From assembly GCF_030219325.1 (NCBI RefSeq), contig NZ_CP126625.1:124001-188000 (forward strand): DNA of 64,000 bases, written 5' to 3'. This DNA is from Geothrix sp. (GTDB taxonomy: Bacteria > Acidobacteriota > Holophagae > Holophagales > Holophagaceae). This document shows positions 9,670 through 18,745 of this stretch, one piece after another. Position numbers and translations under genes: made by a program. The notes beneath the pieces are model-generated. The model worked only from the letters and a program-made list of their open reading frames with translations, was not told the DNA's origin and did no database searches. How positions within the stretch are numbered: position 1 is the stretch's first letter; the number at the start of each line of letters is the position of its first letter.

Positions 9670-11187
9670 ATGATGGCAAAGCTGACCTCCCGATCCCCTC
9701 GCTCCAACCTCCTGCTGGGCATCGCCTTCGCGCTGCTTCTGGTGGCTGGGAGCGGGCTGGCCTGGCTGTTGGCCCTGCAGGGGGTCCGCTCCCCCCTGAG
9801 GGTCGTGCTCATCACCCCCGCAGCCTCGGAGAGCTCCGGCCTGGAGGCCGCGCAGAGCCGGGCCGTGGCGGCGCTGATCCAGGATCACCTGGAGCACCAT
9901 GGCCGCTTTGCGATCACCAGCGTGACGGAGCTCCCGGCGGACCTCGGTCCCTTCTGCGGACAATCCCAGACCCTGCTGATCCAGTCAGAGACCCGCCGCG
10001 TGGGGGAGGACCTGGACCTCTCCTACCGCTATGTCTGGGGCAGGCAGCTGGTCCGGGGCCAGGCGGTGGCCTGGGCGTCCCGCAAGGCGGAGCCCAGGCC
10101 GCCGGCCCAGGCCTTCGAGGCCTTCCTCAAGACCTTTCCGCGGAAGGTTCACCCCGCCGCCGTGGATCTCATCCCCAAGAAGGTCCCGGTGTTCTGGGAT
10201 CTGGTGAAGTCCGGAGCCTGGCGCCTGCAGAACCAGCACCTGGAGGAGGCGATGAAGCTCGCGGAGCGGGCCACCCGCCAGGAGCCCACCTGCGCCAGCG
10301 CATGGATCCTACTCGGAAACCTGCGCTACCGCGCGCTGCTCAACAGCCCCGCGGCCTTCCGGCAGGAGCAGGCCGATACGGAAGCTTATCTCCAGCGGGG
10401 ACTGGCCCTGGCACCGGACCATCCCCGTGGGACCTTCCTGCTCTCCCTGCTGAAGGCGGACAGCGGCAACCAGCAGGAGGCCCTGGACCTGCTGCTGCGG
10501 GCCCGGCGGAAGCAGCCGCACAATCCGACCCTCCTGACCGGAATCACCTATGCAGCGCGCGGGGCGGGACTGCTGCCCCTGGCGCGGAGGGCCATGGATC
10601 TGCGCGACAGCCTGGCCTTCGCCCAGCTGCAGCCACAGGCCGTGGACATCACCTGCCTCTACACGGGAGAGATCCCGCGCTTCGAGGCCAGCCTCCAGGA
10701 GCAGCCGGGGCACCTTCGGAGCACCTCGGGCGTACTGCCCTTCTACCGGGGCTACCTGGCCCTGACCCGGGGGGACCACGCCCTGGCCCAGCGTGAGTTC
10801 CGCTCCGCCGCCGAGCTGGCCAACGGGTATCCGAACATCATGCGCCTAAGCGAGATCTACGGGCTGATCCTCGAGGGGCGGAAGGACGAGGCGTGGAAGA
10901 AGCTCCGCGAGTACGACCAGGAGCGCATCGGCATGCGGGAGCCGGACGGGGAGTTCACCATCCGGTTGGCCGAGGCCTATGCCCTCATGGGCGACCGCGC
11001 CAGCGCCATGGAGATGGCTGGCCGGGCCTTCGCCCGCGGGTTCGGGTGCACCACCTGGTACGAGCGGAGCCCGATGCTGGAACCCCTCCGTGGCCTGCCG
11101 AAATGGAAGGCCCTCATGCAGCACCTTCAGGAGCGGCAGGCGCTCATGGACGAGCGGTTCCCCATCGGCCTACTGGAGGAGAACTGA
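9670..11187 (+). CDS. TPR-repeat membrane protein (paralogue 2)
   Basis: A ~505-residue paralogue of the preceding gene. It has one anchor (LLLGIAFALLLVAGSGLAWLL cut at the membrane face), then an unassigned domain starting SPLRVVLITPAASE (compare [15 protein letters not shown] in paralogue 1), TPRs (CASAWILLGNLRYRALL, HPRGTFLLSLLKADSGNQ, PTLLTGITYAARGAGLLPLA), and the same end (GFGCTTWYERSPMLEPLRG). Matching block order over the full length shows tandem duplication. Start choice is uncertain: a TTG at 9652 overlaps the upstream gene, while ATGs at 9670 and 9673 follow a GGGG run; 9670 is used here. Likely one transcription unit with paralogue 1. Confidence 0.75.
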   Translation: MMAKLTSRSPRSNLLLGIAFALLLVAGSGLAWLLALQGVRSPLRVVLITPAASESSGLEAAQSRAVAALIQDHLEHHGRFAITSVTELPADLGPFCGQSQTLLIQSETRRVGEDLDLSYRYVWGRQLVRGQAVAWASRKAEPRPPAQAFEAFLKTFPRKVHPAAVDLIPKKVPVFWDLVKSGAWRLQNQHLEEAMKLAERATRQEPTCASAWILLGNLRYRALLNSPAAFRQEQADTEAYLQRGLALAPDHPRGTFLLSLLKADSGNQQEALDLLLRARRKQPHNPTLLTGITYAARGAGLLPLARRAMDLRDSLAFAQLQPQAVDITCLYTGEIPRFEASLQEQPGHLRSTSGVLPFYRGYLALTRGDHALAQREFRSAAELANGYPNIMRLSEIYGLILEGRKDEAWKKLREYDQERIGMREPDGEFTIRLAEAYALMGDRASAMEMAGRAFARGFGCTTWYERSPMLEPLRGLPKWKALMQHLQERQALMDERFPIGLLEEN

Positions 11188-11253
11188 CCCCGGGTAAACC
11201 ACCCCTTCGGATGCATGGGAAGCCCCGGTAGACTGGCCCTTCATGGGGGTTCC

Positions 11254-14200
11254 ATGTCCACGCTCACCGCCACCGAGACCGCCACCCACGCGCCCGAGGG
11301 GTACAGCCCCGTGCACAAGGTGCGGTTCATCACCGCCGCCAGCCTCTTCGATGGCCACGATGCCAGCATCAACATCATGCGGCGGATCCTCCAGGCCACG
11401 GGCTGCGAGGTCATCCACCTGGGCCACAACCGCTCCGTCCAGGACATCGTGGATACCGCCATCCAGGAGGACGCCCAGGGCATCGCCGTCTCCAGCTACC
11501 AGGGGGGGCACGTCGAGTTCTTCAAGTACATGGTGGAGCTGCTGCGGGAGCGCGGGGCCGGCCACATCCAGGTCTTCGGCGGCGGGGGCGGGGTCATCGT
11601 CCCCGACGAGATCCGCGAGCTGGAGGCCTACGGCGTCGCCCGGATCTACAGCCCCGAGGACGGCCGCCAGATGGGCCTGCAGGGCATGATCGACGACATG
11701 GTCGAACGCTGCGATTTCGATCCTCGCGAAAAGCCCGCGGCGCTGCCCTTGGCCCGGAAGATCACCGAGATTGAGCTCGGCGCCGTTGGCACGGCCGAAA
11801 AGCAGGCCAGGAAGATCCCCGTCCTCGGCATCACCGGTACGGGAGGTGCCGGGAAATCATCCCTGGTCGACGAGCTGCTGCGCCGCTTCCTGGTCGATTT
11901 CCCCGAAAACCGCGTCGCGGTTCTGAGCGTCGATCCCACCAAGCGAAAAACGGGCGGCGCCTTGCTGGGCGACCGCATTCGCATGAATGCGCTCTACCAT
12001 CCGGAACTCCGCGACCGCGTCTTCATGCGTAGCCTGGCCACCCGCAGCGCCGCCCACCGGGCCACCAGCGAGGCCCTGCTGGCCAGCATCGCCGCCGCCA
12101 AGGCCGAGGGCTTCGACCTGGTGATCGTGGAGACCGCGGGCATCGGCCAGAGCGACAGCGAGATCGCGGACATGGCAGACCTGGCCATGTACGTGATGAC
12201 GCCGGAATACGGCGCCGCCAGTCAGCTCGAGAAGATCGACATGCTGGATTTCGCCGACATCGTCGTGCTGAACAAGGCCGACAAGCGGGGCGCCGAGGAT
12301 GCCCTGCGGGACGTGCGCAAGCAGTACCAGCGGGCCCACAAGCGCTTCAGCCAGGCGCCCGAGGAGATGCCGGTCTATGCCACCTGCGCCTCCCAGTTCA
12401 ACGACCCCGCCACCAACTGGCTCTACGTGAACCTGGTCCGGGCCCTGGCCCTCAAGACCGGTGTCGGCTGGGAACCCCGGCTGCAGGCCGAGGCCGGCAG
12501 CCCCCGGCGGGCCGCCATCATCCCGCCCGAGCGGGTGCGCTACCTGGCGGAGATCGCCGATGCCGTGCAGGCCTACAAGGCCTGGGCCCGGCGCCAGGCG
12601 GAGACCGCCGAAGTGGCCCACTCCCTGTGGGTGAGCCTGCGGACCCTGGGGGATCGGGTGCCCCCCGCCGCCGCCTTCTACGACGCCGCCCACCTCGTGG
12701 AGGCCGTCGAAGGCGAGCAGGGCGCCGCCGTCCTCCTGCTCCGCCAGCGCTACCAGGAGCACCTGGGCGAGTTGCACGGCGAGAGCCGCCGCCTGCTGCA
12801 CGACTGGGCCGGCCTGCGGAAGAACTACACCGATCCCGAGAACGTCTATGTCGTGCGGGGGCGCGAGATCCGCACCGCCAACTACACGCAGTCCCTCAGC
12901 GGCACGCTGGTGCCCAAGGTGGCGCTGCCCGCCTACTCGGGCTGGGGCGACATCCTCCGCTGGCAGCTGCTGGAGAACCTGCCGGGCCGCTTCCCCTTCA
13001 CAGCCGGCTCCTTCGAGTACAAGCGGGCCGGCGAGGACCCCACCCGCATGTTCGCGGGTGAGGGCACGCCGGAGCGGACCAACAAGCGCTTCCACTATGT
13101 GAGCAAGGGCCAGCCCGCCGTGCGCCTGAGCACGGCCTTCGACAGCGTGACCCTCTATGGCGAGGACCCCCACGTGCGCCCCGACATCTACGGCAAGGTG
13201 GGCAACAGCGGCGTCTCGATCTGCACCGTGGACGACGCGAAGAAGCTCTACTCCGGCTTCGACCTGCTCTGCCCCACCACCAGCGTGAGCATGACCATCA
13301 ACGGCCCCGCGCCCACGATGCTGGCCTTCTTCCTCAATGCTGCCATCGACCAGCGGGCCGAGCAGTGGCTGAAGGAGCATGGCCAGATGGAAGCCGCCCA
13401 GGCGAAGGTCGATACCCTGTACGCGTCGAAGGGCATGGCCCGCCCCCGGTACGAGGGCGGGCTCCCCGAGGGCAACGATGGGCTAGGGCTCGCCCTGCTG
13501 GGCGTGACTTCGGACGAGCTCCTGCCGCCAGAGGTCTACGCCAGGCTGCGGGCCGAGGCCCTGCAGTCCGTGCGGGGCACGGTGCAGGCCGACATCCTCA
13601 AGGAGGACCAGGCCCAGAACACCTGCATCTTCAGCGCGGAGTTCAGCCTCAAGGTGATGGGCGACATCCAGGAGCGTTTCATCGAGGAGAAGGTGCGCAA
13701 CTTCTACTCCGTGAGCATCAGCGGGTACCACATCGCCGAGGCCGGCGCGAACCCCATCTCCCAGCTGGCCTTCACCCTGGCCAACGGCTTCACCTTCGTG
13801 GAGTACTACCTCTCGCGGGGCATGGACATCGACGACTTCGCGCCGAACCTGTCCTTCTTCTTCAGCAACGGCCTGGACGCCGAGTACAGCGTCATCGGCC
13901 GCGTGGCCCGGCGCATCTGGTCCCTGGCCATGCGGGAGAAGTACGGGGCCAATGACCGCAGCCAGAAGCTGAAGTACCACATCCAGACTTCGGGCCGGTC
14001 GCTGCACGCCCAGGAGATCGATTTCAATGACATACGTACGACGCTGCAAGCGTTGTACGCCATCTACGACAACTGCAATAGCCTCCACACGAATGCCTAT
14101 GACGAGGCCATCACCACGCCCACGGAGGAGAGCGTCCGCCGGGCCATCGCCATCCAGCTCATCATCAACCGCGAGCTGGGCGGCGCGAAGAACGAGAACC

Positions 14201-14670
14201 CCCTGCAGGGCGCCTTCATCATCGAGCAGCTCACGGAGCTGGTGGAGGAGGCGGTCCTCGCCGAGTTCCGGCGCATCGCCGACCGCGGGGGCGTGCTGGG
14301 CGCCATGGAGACCATGTACCAGCGGGGCAAGATCCAGGAAGAGTCCATGCAGTACGAGCACCTCAAGCACAGCGGGGAGCTGCCCATCGTGGGCGTGAAC
14401 ACCTTCCTGAATCCGGCGCCGGCCGAGATGGGCGCCATCGAGCTCATCCGCAGCAGCGAGGATGAGAAGGCCCAGCAGATCCGCAACCTGGAGGCCTTCC
14501 ACCGCCGCAACGCTGGGCGGGCCCCGGCGGCCCTGGCCGCCCTCAAAGAGGTCGCCCGCAGCGGCGGCAACCTCTTCGAGGCCCTGCTGGACACCGCCAA
14601 GATCTGCAGCCTCGGCCAGATCAGCCAGGCCCTCTACGAAGTGGGCGGGCAGTACCGACGGAACATGTAA
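11254..14670 (+). CDS. icmF: fused isobutyryl-CoA mutase IcmF
   Basis: A 1138-residue adenosylcobalamin enzyme that interconverts isobutyryl-CoA and n-butyryl-CoA by carbon-skeleton rearrangement; some members also act on pivalyl-CoA. Order of domains: B12-binding (~22-150) with the lower-ligand motif DGHDAS (His35); a MeaB-like G-protein chaperone (~185-430) with P-loop GTGGAGKSS (~195-203), [11 protein letters not shown] switch and NKAD; then the mutase barrel (~560-1100) with [34 protein letters not shown] and [12 protein letters not shown]. This B12-G-mutase order is diagnostic of IcmF rather than methylmalonyl-CoA mutase. The ATG at 11254 is chosen at the homologous start. The large antisense frames over it are compositional shadows. 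It stands apart from the TPR genes by 66 bases. Confidence 0.95.
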   Translation: MSTLTATETATHAPEGYSPVHKVRFITAASLFDGHDASINIMRRILQATGCEVIHLGHNRSVQDIVDTAIQEDAQGIAVSSYQGGHVEFFKYMVELLRERGAGHIQVFGGGGGVIVPDEIRELEAYGVARIYSPEDGRQMGLQGMIDDMVERCDFDPREKPAALPLARKITEIELGAVGTAEKQARKIPVLGITGTGGAGKSSLVDELLRRFLVDFPENRVAVLSVDPTKRKTGGALLGDRIRMNALYHPELRDRVFMRSLATRSAAHRATSEALLASIAAAKAEGFDLVIVETAGIGQSDSEIADMADLAMYVMTPEYGAASQLEKIDMLDFADIVVLNKADKRGAEDALRDVRKQYQRAHKRFSQAPEEMPVYATCASQFNDPATNWLYVNLVRALALKTGVGWEPRLQAEAGSPRRAAIIPPERVRYLAEIADAVQAYKAWARRQAETAEVAHSLWVSLRTLGDRVPPAAAFYDAAHLVEAVEGEQGAAVLLLRQRYQEHLGELHGESRRLLHDWAGLRKNYTDPENVYVVRGREIRTANYTQSLSGTLVPKVALPAYSGWGDILRWQLLENLPGRFPFTAGSFEYKRAGEDPTRMFAGEGTPERTNKRFHYVSKGQPAVRLSTAFDSVTLYGEDPHVRPDIYGKVGNSGVSICTVDDAKKLYSGFDLLCPTTSVSMTINGPAPTMLAFFLNAAIDQRAEQWLKEHGQMEAAQAKVDTLYASKGMARPRYEGGLPEGNDGLGLALLGVTSDELLPPEVYARLRAEALQSVRGTVQADILKEDQAQNTCIFSAEFSLKVMGDIQERFIEEKVRNFYSVSISGYHIAEAGANPISQLAFTLANGFTFVEYYLSRGMDIDDFAPNLSFFFSNGLDAEYSVIGRVARRIWSLAMREKYGANDRSQKLKYHIQTSGRSLHAQEIDFNDIRTTLQALYAIYDNCNSLHTNAYDEAITTPTEESVRRAIAIQLIINRELGGAKNENPLQGAFIIEQLTELVEEAVLAEFRRIADRGGVLGAMETMYQRGKIQEESMQYEHLKHSGELPIVGVNTFLNPAPAEMGAIELIRSSEDEKAQQIRNLEAFHRRNAGRAPAALAALKEVARSGGNLFEALLDTAKICSLGQISQALYEVGGQYRRNM

Positions 14671-14678
14671 GGTGGCCC

Positions 14679-15110
14679 TTGCCTGATCAGCTCCCATCCC
14701 TCGAAGGCACCACCCTCTCGGGCCGCGCCCTCTGCTTTCCGAGGGATCTGCCGGCGGCGGGCGTCGTCCTGGTGATCGGCTTCACTCATGGCGCTCGGCA
14801 TGATGTGGGCGCCTGGAAGGCTGCGCTTGCGGGGCGCGGCATCGCCTTCCTCAGCCTTCCGACCGCTGAGAGGGACACGGCACCCGAATCGATGGCTGGT
14901 GTGGCAGAGGCCATGCGGGCGCATGTCCCGAGCGGTGCCTGGGATCAGGTGGTGCAGGTCCATCGGGGCGGGGAGGCCTTAAAGAAGGTATTCGGTTGGC
15001 AGGTCGATGTTTTTGCCAAGCTGCTTCGAGTGACACGCGAGGGCGACGTGCTGGCGCGTCACGACGAAGGCTCCTTCAGCGAGGATGCCCTGGCGGCCTT
15101 CCTGGGGTGA
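14679..15110 (+). CDS. small thioredoxin-fold-like protein without redox cysteines
   Basis: A 143-residue protein starting 8 bases after icmF. The only reasonable start is TTG at 14679, preceded by AAGGTGG; the first in-frame ATG is more than 200 bases inside. Strand-helix spacing in GVVLVIGFTHGARHDVGAWKA and GIAFLSLPTAERDTAPESM resembles the AhpC/TSA or ATP10 branch of thioredoxin folds. The position of the CxxC or peroxidatic Cys is taken by HGAR, and the only cysteine lies at residue ~19. A redox enzyme role is therefore unlikely. Function unknown; linkage to icmF may only be transcriptional. Confidence 0.6.
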   Translation: MPDQLPSLEGTTLSGRALCFPRDLPAAGVVLVIGFTHGARHDVGAWKAALAGRGIAFLSLPTAERDTAPESMAGVAEAMRAHVPSGAWDQVVQVHRGGEALKKVFGWQVDVFAKLLRVTREGDVLARHDEGSFSEDALAAFLG

Positions 15111-15140
15111 TCGGTCCTCAGGCCTTATCATGGAAGCTCC

Positions 15141-15980
15141 ATGCTTCGCTCCGTCCTGGTCCTTCCCCTCTTCGCCCTGACCCTCGCTGCCGGGACGCCA
15201 CGGGTGCCGGTGAAGCCTGGCGTCACCTACCTCTACACCTACTACGACCCGCAGGGCCGCCTGGTGATCAACAACCTGCCACCCGCCTACATGAAGGGAC
15301 AGGGGCTGGTGCTGAAGCACGTGGGCGTGGGCAAGGTGCGCCTCGCGGTGACGCCCGCGGAGATGGCCAGGGCCCTCAAGAGCCCCGAGCTCATCGCCCT
15401 GGTGGACGAGATCGCCCAGCGCGAGGGCGTGGACACGCACCTGGCCCGGGCCATCATCCAGGCGGAGAGCGCCTTCAACTACAAGGCCCGCTCCCGGGTC
15501 GGGGCCCTGGGCCTCATGCAGCTGATGCCCTCCACGGCCGAGCGCTTCGGGGTGCTGGATCCCTTCGATCCCCGCCAGAACATCCAGGGCGGCGTGAAAT
15601 ACCTGAAGTGGCTCCACGACTACTATTCCGGCGACCTCATCCGGGTGGTGGCTGCCTACAACGCCGGCGAGGGTGCCGTGAACAAGCACAAGGGCATCCC
15701 CCCCTTCCGCGAGACCCGGGCCTACGTGCCCAAGGTGCTGGACCTCTACCACCGCAAGGCCGTACAGCCGGATCCCAAGCTGGCGGGGAGCATGACCCTG
15801 CTGCAGAAGGGCCGGGGCGGCTTCAAGGTGGAGGAGGAGAAGACCGTCCCCGAGCCCACGGCGCAGCAGCGCGCCGCCACCCGCATCTACCAGTGGACGG
15901 ACGCCAACGGCCGCATCCAGATCAGCGACCAGCCGCCGCCCAAGGGCACGGCGGGCGTGAAGCCCTTCGGCGCGCCCTGA
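15141..15980 (+). CDS. lytic transglycosylase with flanking DUF4124-like segments
   Basis: A 279-residue exported peptidoglycan-cleaving enzyme. A signal peptide (LRSVLVLPLFALTLAA) is followed by a short DUF4124-like strand pair (YTYYDPQGRLVINNLPP). The SLT/GH23 domain occupies ~85-195: IAQREGVDTHLARAIIQAESAF holds the catalytic Glu in QAESAFN, then ALGLMQLMP, NIQGGVKYL and VVAAYNAGEGAV. A second DUF4124-like segment ends the protein (YQWTDANGRIQISDQPPP). SLT proteins flanked on both sides by this motif suggest two wall-contact or protein-contact tips. It ends 3 bases before the stop of the convergent HPt gene. Confidence 0.9.
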   Translation: MLRSVLVLPLFALTLAAGTPRVPVKPGVTYLYTYYDPQGRLVINNLPPAYMKGQGLVLKHVGVGKVRLAVTPAEMARALKSPELIALVDEIAQREGVDTHLARAIIQAESAFNYKARSRVGALGLMQLMPSTAERFGVLDPFDPRQNIQGGVKYLKWLHDYYSGDLIRVVAAYNAGEGAVNKHKGIPPFRETRAYVPKVLDLYHRKAVQPDPKLAGSMTLLQKGRGGFKVEEEKTVPEPTAQQRAATRIYQWTDANGRIQISDQPPPKGTAGVKPFGAP

Positions 15981-15982
15981 CG

Positions 15983-16351
15983 CTACTTCTTCTTCAGGCC
16001 CTCGACAATGGCCTCCAGGGCCGCAAGGGAAGCCAGGAAAGTGCCCTCCAGCCGTCCAGGCAGGTCCGGGCCCGCGCTGCTGGAGCCCTCCCGGCCCAGG
16101 GCCTCCAGCTCGGCCGCCAGGGTGCGCAGGGCGTTGGCGCCCAGGGCGCCGGAGCCGCCCTTCAGGGCATGGCCCGCACGGGACAGTTCCTCGGCATTCC
16201 CCTCGGCGATGGCCGTGAGGATGTCCTGGATGCGGCGGGGCGTGTCCTCCCGGAAGATGGCGACCATTTCGGAGAGCAGGCCATGGCCGCCGTCGTCCAG
16301 TTCCACCAGGTTCTGGATGGTGGTCATGTCCAGCAGGTCCGACGCGCTCAT
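15983..16351 (-). CDS. stand-alone HPt phosphotransfer protein
   Basis: A 122-residue histidine phosphotransfer domain. The phospho-accepting histidine is His61 in SRAGHALKGGSGALGA, the classic HALKG(S)S helix of a four-helix HPt bundle. Stand-alone HPt proteins carry phosphate between hybrid kinases and response regulators. No kinase is adjacent; the hybrid kinases at 35555-38527 and 56653-58494 both end with receivers and have no HPt of their own, which makes them possible partners (inference). The ATG at 16351 is used because the domain starts there; frame upstream of it is antisense to the next gene. It is divergent from the gene at 16424 with 72 bases between. Confidence 0.85.
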   Translation of the reverse strand: MSASDLLDMTTIQNLVELDDGGHGLLSEMVAIFREDTPRRIQDILTAIAEGNAEELSRAGHALKGGSGALGANALRTLAAELEALGREGSSSAGPDLPGRLEGTFLASLAALEAIVEGLKKK

Positions 16352-16423
16352 GGAGAACTCCCAGGTCCCATGCTGAGGCAGGTGGCCCCGTTCGTCCAAG
16401 GGGGATGGCGGTAGGCTGGAGGG

Positions 16424-16897
16424 ATGGATGACCTGACTGCCATGACCCCGGCCGAAACGGCCCTCTCCCTGCTGTTCCGCAAGCTGCACCCCCACCTGGA
16501 GGACGCGGCCCATGCCCTGGCCCGGGGAGCCGCCCGCCGGGAGCTGGAGCGCCTGCACCTCAAGCTGATCACGGCCCGGCTGAAGACCGTCGAGCTGCTG
16601 GAGGCCGAGGCTGAGGCCCTGCCGGAAGACTCGCCCTTGGCCGAGCTCCTGGAGACCCTGTCCGCCAACCTGACACCCGTGGGGGAGAGCTACCGCCAGG
16701 CCTTGACCCTCACGCAGCTCTGTCTGGAGGAGGCCCCGGCGGACCTGCTGCCCCACGCCCCAGAGGGCTGCGTGGCGACCTCCTCCTGGGGCCCGCGCAT
16801 GACGGACTTCCTCGCACACCTGAAGGATCCCGCCTTCCAGGCTCATCACCGCTGGGAAGCCGTCGAGGAAGACATCGGCGAAACCGAGGAAGGTTAA
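16424..16897 (+). CDS. hypothetical helical protein
   Basis: A 157-residue protein not recognised. It is almost wholly helical by composition: AETALSLLFRKLHPHLEDAA and RRELERLHLKLITARLKTVE, with heptad-like Leu spacing, suggest coiled coils over ~10-65. A second helical region follows to ~105, then an acidic tail (VEEDIGETEEG). No signal peptide or membrane segment. The start is uncertain: ATG 16424 has a GGAGG only one base upstream, and ATG 16442 is an alternative. It is divergent from the HPt gene, so the two may share control, but nothing in the sequence proves a link. Confidence 0.55.
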   Translation: MDDLTAMTPAETALSLLFRKLHPHLEDAAHALARGAARRELERLHLKLITARLKTVELLEAEAEALPEDSPLAELLETLSANLTPVGESYRQALTLTQLCLEEAPADLLPHAPEGCVATSSWGPRMTDFLAHLKDPAFQAHHRWEAVEEDIGETEEG

Positions 16898-17041
16898 TTT
16901 TCGATATTGAAATTGAATCCGCCTGGTAAATAAAATTCAAAATATGCCGATACCCATTAAACTGGGAGGCGTTCGTCATTGGCCTGGCCCCAGGGACCTG
17001 CCCGGCCCCGGAGTGTGTCTCGCGAATCATCAGGAGATCCC
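16898..17041 (+). promoter_or_regulatory. AT-rich leader of the PstS-like gene
   Basis: Bases 16892-16965 are strikingly AT-rich against the GC-rich background (TTAATTTTCGATATTGAAA at 16894 onward; GGTAAATAAAATTCAAAATA around 16925). TTGAAT (16913-16918) and ATTCAA (16935-16940) form a spaced inverted repeat that could be a regulator site. The AT-rich block is the likely promoter for the gene at 17042. The part after 16980 is GC-rich again and ends in a clear AGGAGA ribosome-binding site. Confidence 0.5.
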
Positions 17042-18025
17042 ATGCGCTCTTTCCTTTTCGCCTTGGTGGCCGGTTCCCTGCTGTTCAGCCAGGGGGTACC
17101 CCAATCCGCGCCGAAGGTGGATCCGGGCCTGGCACCCTATGTGCCCACCCAGGCCATCACGACCACGGTGGAGAGCATCGGTGCCGATTCCCTTACGGAT
17201 GTCTGGGAAGAGTGGAGGGCCGGGTTCAAGGCCCTGCAGCCCGGGGCCCAGTTCAAGGTCAACCACGGCCTCTCCACGGCGGCCGTAAAGGCCTTCATGG
17301 AGAATGCCTCTCCCATGATCCACATGGCCCGGGAACTCACCCTGGACGAGCACAAGGCCTTCGAGAAGAAGTTCGGCTACGCCCCCACCAAGGTGGTGGC
17401 CTGCTACGACGCGTTCATCGTCTTCGTCAACGCGGGCAATCCCATAAAGGACATCGGCATGGACCAGCTGGATGCGGCCTATTCCACCACCCGCAACGGC
17501 GGCTACAAGTCCGATTCCACCGTGGAAACCTGGGGCGACCTGGGCGTCCGGGGATCGGACTACGCCAGGCGGCCCATCCACGCCTACATGCGCGCCGAGG
17601 GCACGGCCTCGCGGACGACCATCCAGGATCTCGTGCTCTTGAAGGGCAAGTACAAGCCCACGGTCAAGGACGCGGTGGACTGGCCCAGCATCGCGGAAGC
17701 GGTGATGACGGACGCCTCGGGCCTCGGCATCGGCACCCTGTCCAACTGGCTGTCCCGCAACAAGACCCTGGCGGTGGCGCCCCTCCAGGTCAAGGAACCC
17801 GTGCCGCCCACCCAGGAGAATGTGGTGTCCGGCAAGTACCCCCTGTCCCGCACGTACTACTTCTACGTGAACCGCGCCCCGGGCGCCCAGCTCTCCCCGG
17901 CCGTGGCGGAGTTCCTGTCCTTCGTACTCTCGCGGCAGGGGCAGAACGCCGTGGCCCTGGCCTCCCTCTTCCCCTTGCCACCCGACATCGCGCAGTTGAA
18001 CCGGAAGCGCCTGCGCGCCAACTGA
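17042..18025 (+). CDS. orphan PstS-like phosphate/anion-binding protein
   Basis: A 327-residue exported periplasmic binding protein. A signal peptide (RSFLFALVAGSLLFSQG) precedes a type II binding fold with PstS-like landmarks: VESIGADSLTDVWEEW at the first binding loop, PMIHMARELTLDE, then DAFIVFVNAGNPIKDIGMDQL, which is the hinge strand and the 'F/V-NxxNP' turn of PstS proteins. Near the C-terminus it has YYFYVNRAPG and EFLSFVLSRQGQ, the usual PstS end. No pstC, pstA, pstB or phoU gene is nearby, so it may serve a distant transporter or act in sensing. The ATG at 17042 follows AGGAGA and the AT-rich leader; an intrinsic terminator follows. Confidence 0.8.
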   Translation: MRSFLFALVAGSLLFSQGVPQSAPKVDPGLAPYVPTQAITTTVESIGADSLTDVWEEWRAGFKALQPGAQFKVNHGLSTAAVKAFMENASPMIHMARELTLDEHKAFEKKFGYAPTKVVACYDAFIVFVNAGNPIKDIGMDQLDAAYSTTRNGGYKSDSTVETWGDLGVRGSDYARRPIHAYMRAEGTASRTTIQDLVLLKGKYKPTVKDAVDWPSIAEAVMTDASGLGIGTLSNWLSRNKTLAVAPLQVKEPVPPTQENVVSGKYPLSRTYYFYVNRAPGAQLSPAVAEFLSFVLSRQGQNAVALASLFPLPPDIAQLNRKRLRAN

Positions 18026-18045
18026 GGTCCCAGGCCGTCGAACGG

Positions 18046-18075
18046 AAAGGGCGCGGGTTTCCCGCACCCTTTTTG
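18046..18075 (+). terminator. intrinsic terminator after the PstS-like gene
   Basis: AAGGGCGCGGG, a TTT loop and CCCGCACCCTTTTT make a stem with one mismatch followed by a T-run, about 20 bases after the stop at 18025. The rest of the 18026-18230 gap holds no gene; its last part is the leader hairpin of the next gene. Confidence 0.75.
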
Positions 18076-18182
18076 GGCCTGTCCCGGAAAAGATCCGGCC
18101 CCGTTCGACCCCCGATCCCTGTCATTCGAGCCCCCGGAACTGCCACCGGGGGAAGGGGCCCCACCAGGGAGGCCTGGATCGC

Positions 18183-18226
18183 ATCTCCTGGTGTGGACGG
18201 ATGATCCGCCCCAGCCACCAGGAGAT
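18183..18226 (+). promoter_or_regulatory. hairpin sequestering the ribosome-binding site of the Spy-like gene
   Basis: ATCTCCTGGTG (18183-18193) is the exact reverse complement of CACCAGGAGAT (18216-18226), which contains the Shine-Dalgarno AGGAGAT for the ATG at 18231. The 22-base loop holds a second small inverted repeat, CGGAT-G-ATCCG (18198-18208). In RNA, the hairpin would hide the ribosome-binding site, suggesting translational control. That effect is inferred, not shown. Confidence 0.55.
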
Positions 18227-18230
18227 CCCC

Positions 18231-18725
18231 ATGACCATCCACCCCCTCCGATTCGCCGCCCTCGCCTTGGCCCTGCTCGCCATCGGCACGGCGCTCTCCG
18301 CCCAGGGCTTCGGCCCCGGCCATGGCCGTGGACTGCGGGGCCTGAACCTCAGCGAAACCCAGCAGACCCAGGTGAAGGCCATCCACGACAAGCACCAGGC
18401 CGCCTTCAAGGCCAAGGGAGAGACGGCCCGGGCCGCCCACAAGGCTCTGTTCGAGGCCATGCAGAACGCGGCCATGGACGCGGCGGCGCTGAAGACCCTC
18501 CATGACAAGGCCTCCGCCGCCCAGTTCGACCTGCTGCTGGAGCATCGGGCCGCGCGGCAGGAGATCCTGCCCCTGCTCACGGCCGAGCAGAAGGCCAAGT
18601 TCGAGAAGACCCCCATGGGCATGGGCCCCCGGGGCGGACGCGGGCGTGGCCCAGGGTTCAGCGGCCCGAGGCATGGGGGACCGGCTCCCGAAGGCCCCGA
18701 TGCGCCTCCCGTGAAGCCGTCCTGA
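18231..18725 (+). CDS. Spy/CpxP-like periplasmic protein
   Basis: A 164-residue exported protein of the Spy/CpxP/LTXXQ group. These are small helical periplasmic chaperones or stress and metal sensors. A signal peptide (FAALALALLAIGTALSAQG) precedes a Gly/His-rich patch (GFGPGHGRGLRG). Two copies of the LTxxQ theme are present: LNLSETQQTQVKAI and PLLTAEQKAKFEK. A Gly/Arg/Pro/His-rich tail (GPRGGRGRGPGFSGPRHGG) ends the protein and could bind metal. The ATG at 18231 is set by AGGAGAT inside a hairpin. The gene is followed after 20 bases by a LytS-type kinase and its regulator, hinting at an envelope-sensing unit like CpxP with CpxAR (inference). Confidence 0.8.
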   Translation: MTIHPLRFAALALALLAIGTALSAQGFGPGHGRGLRGLNLSETQQTQVKAIHDKHQAAFKAKGETARAAHKALFEAMQNAAMDAAALKTLHDKASAAQFDLLLEHRAARQEILPLLTAEQKAKFEKTPMGMGPRGGRGRGPGFSGPRHGGPAPEGPDAPPVKPS

Positions 18726-18745
18726 TGTCGCTATCCTGAGGCAGC

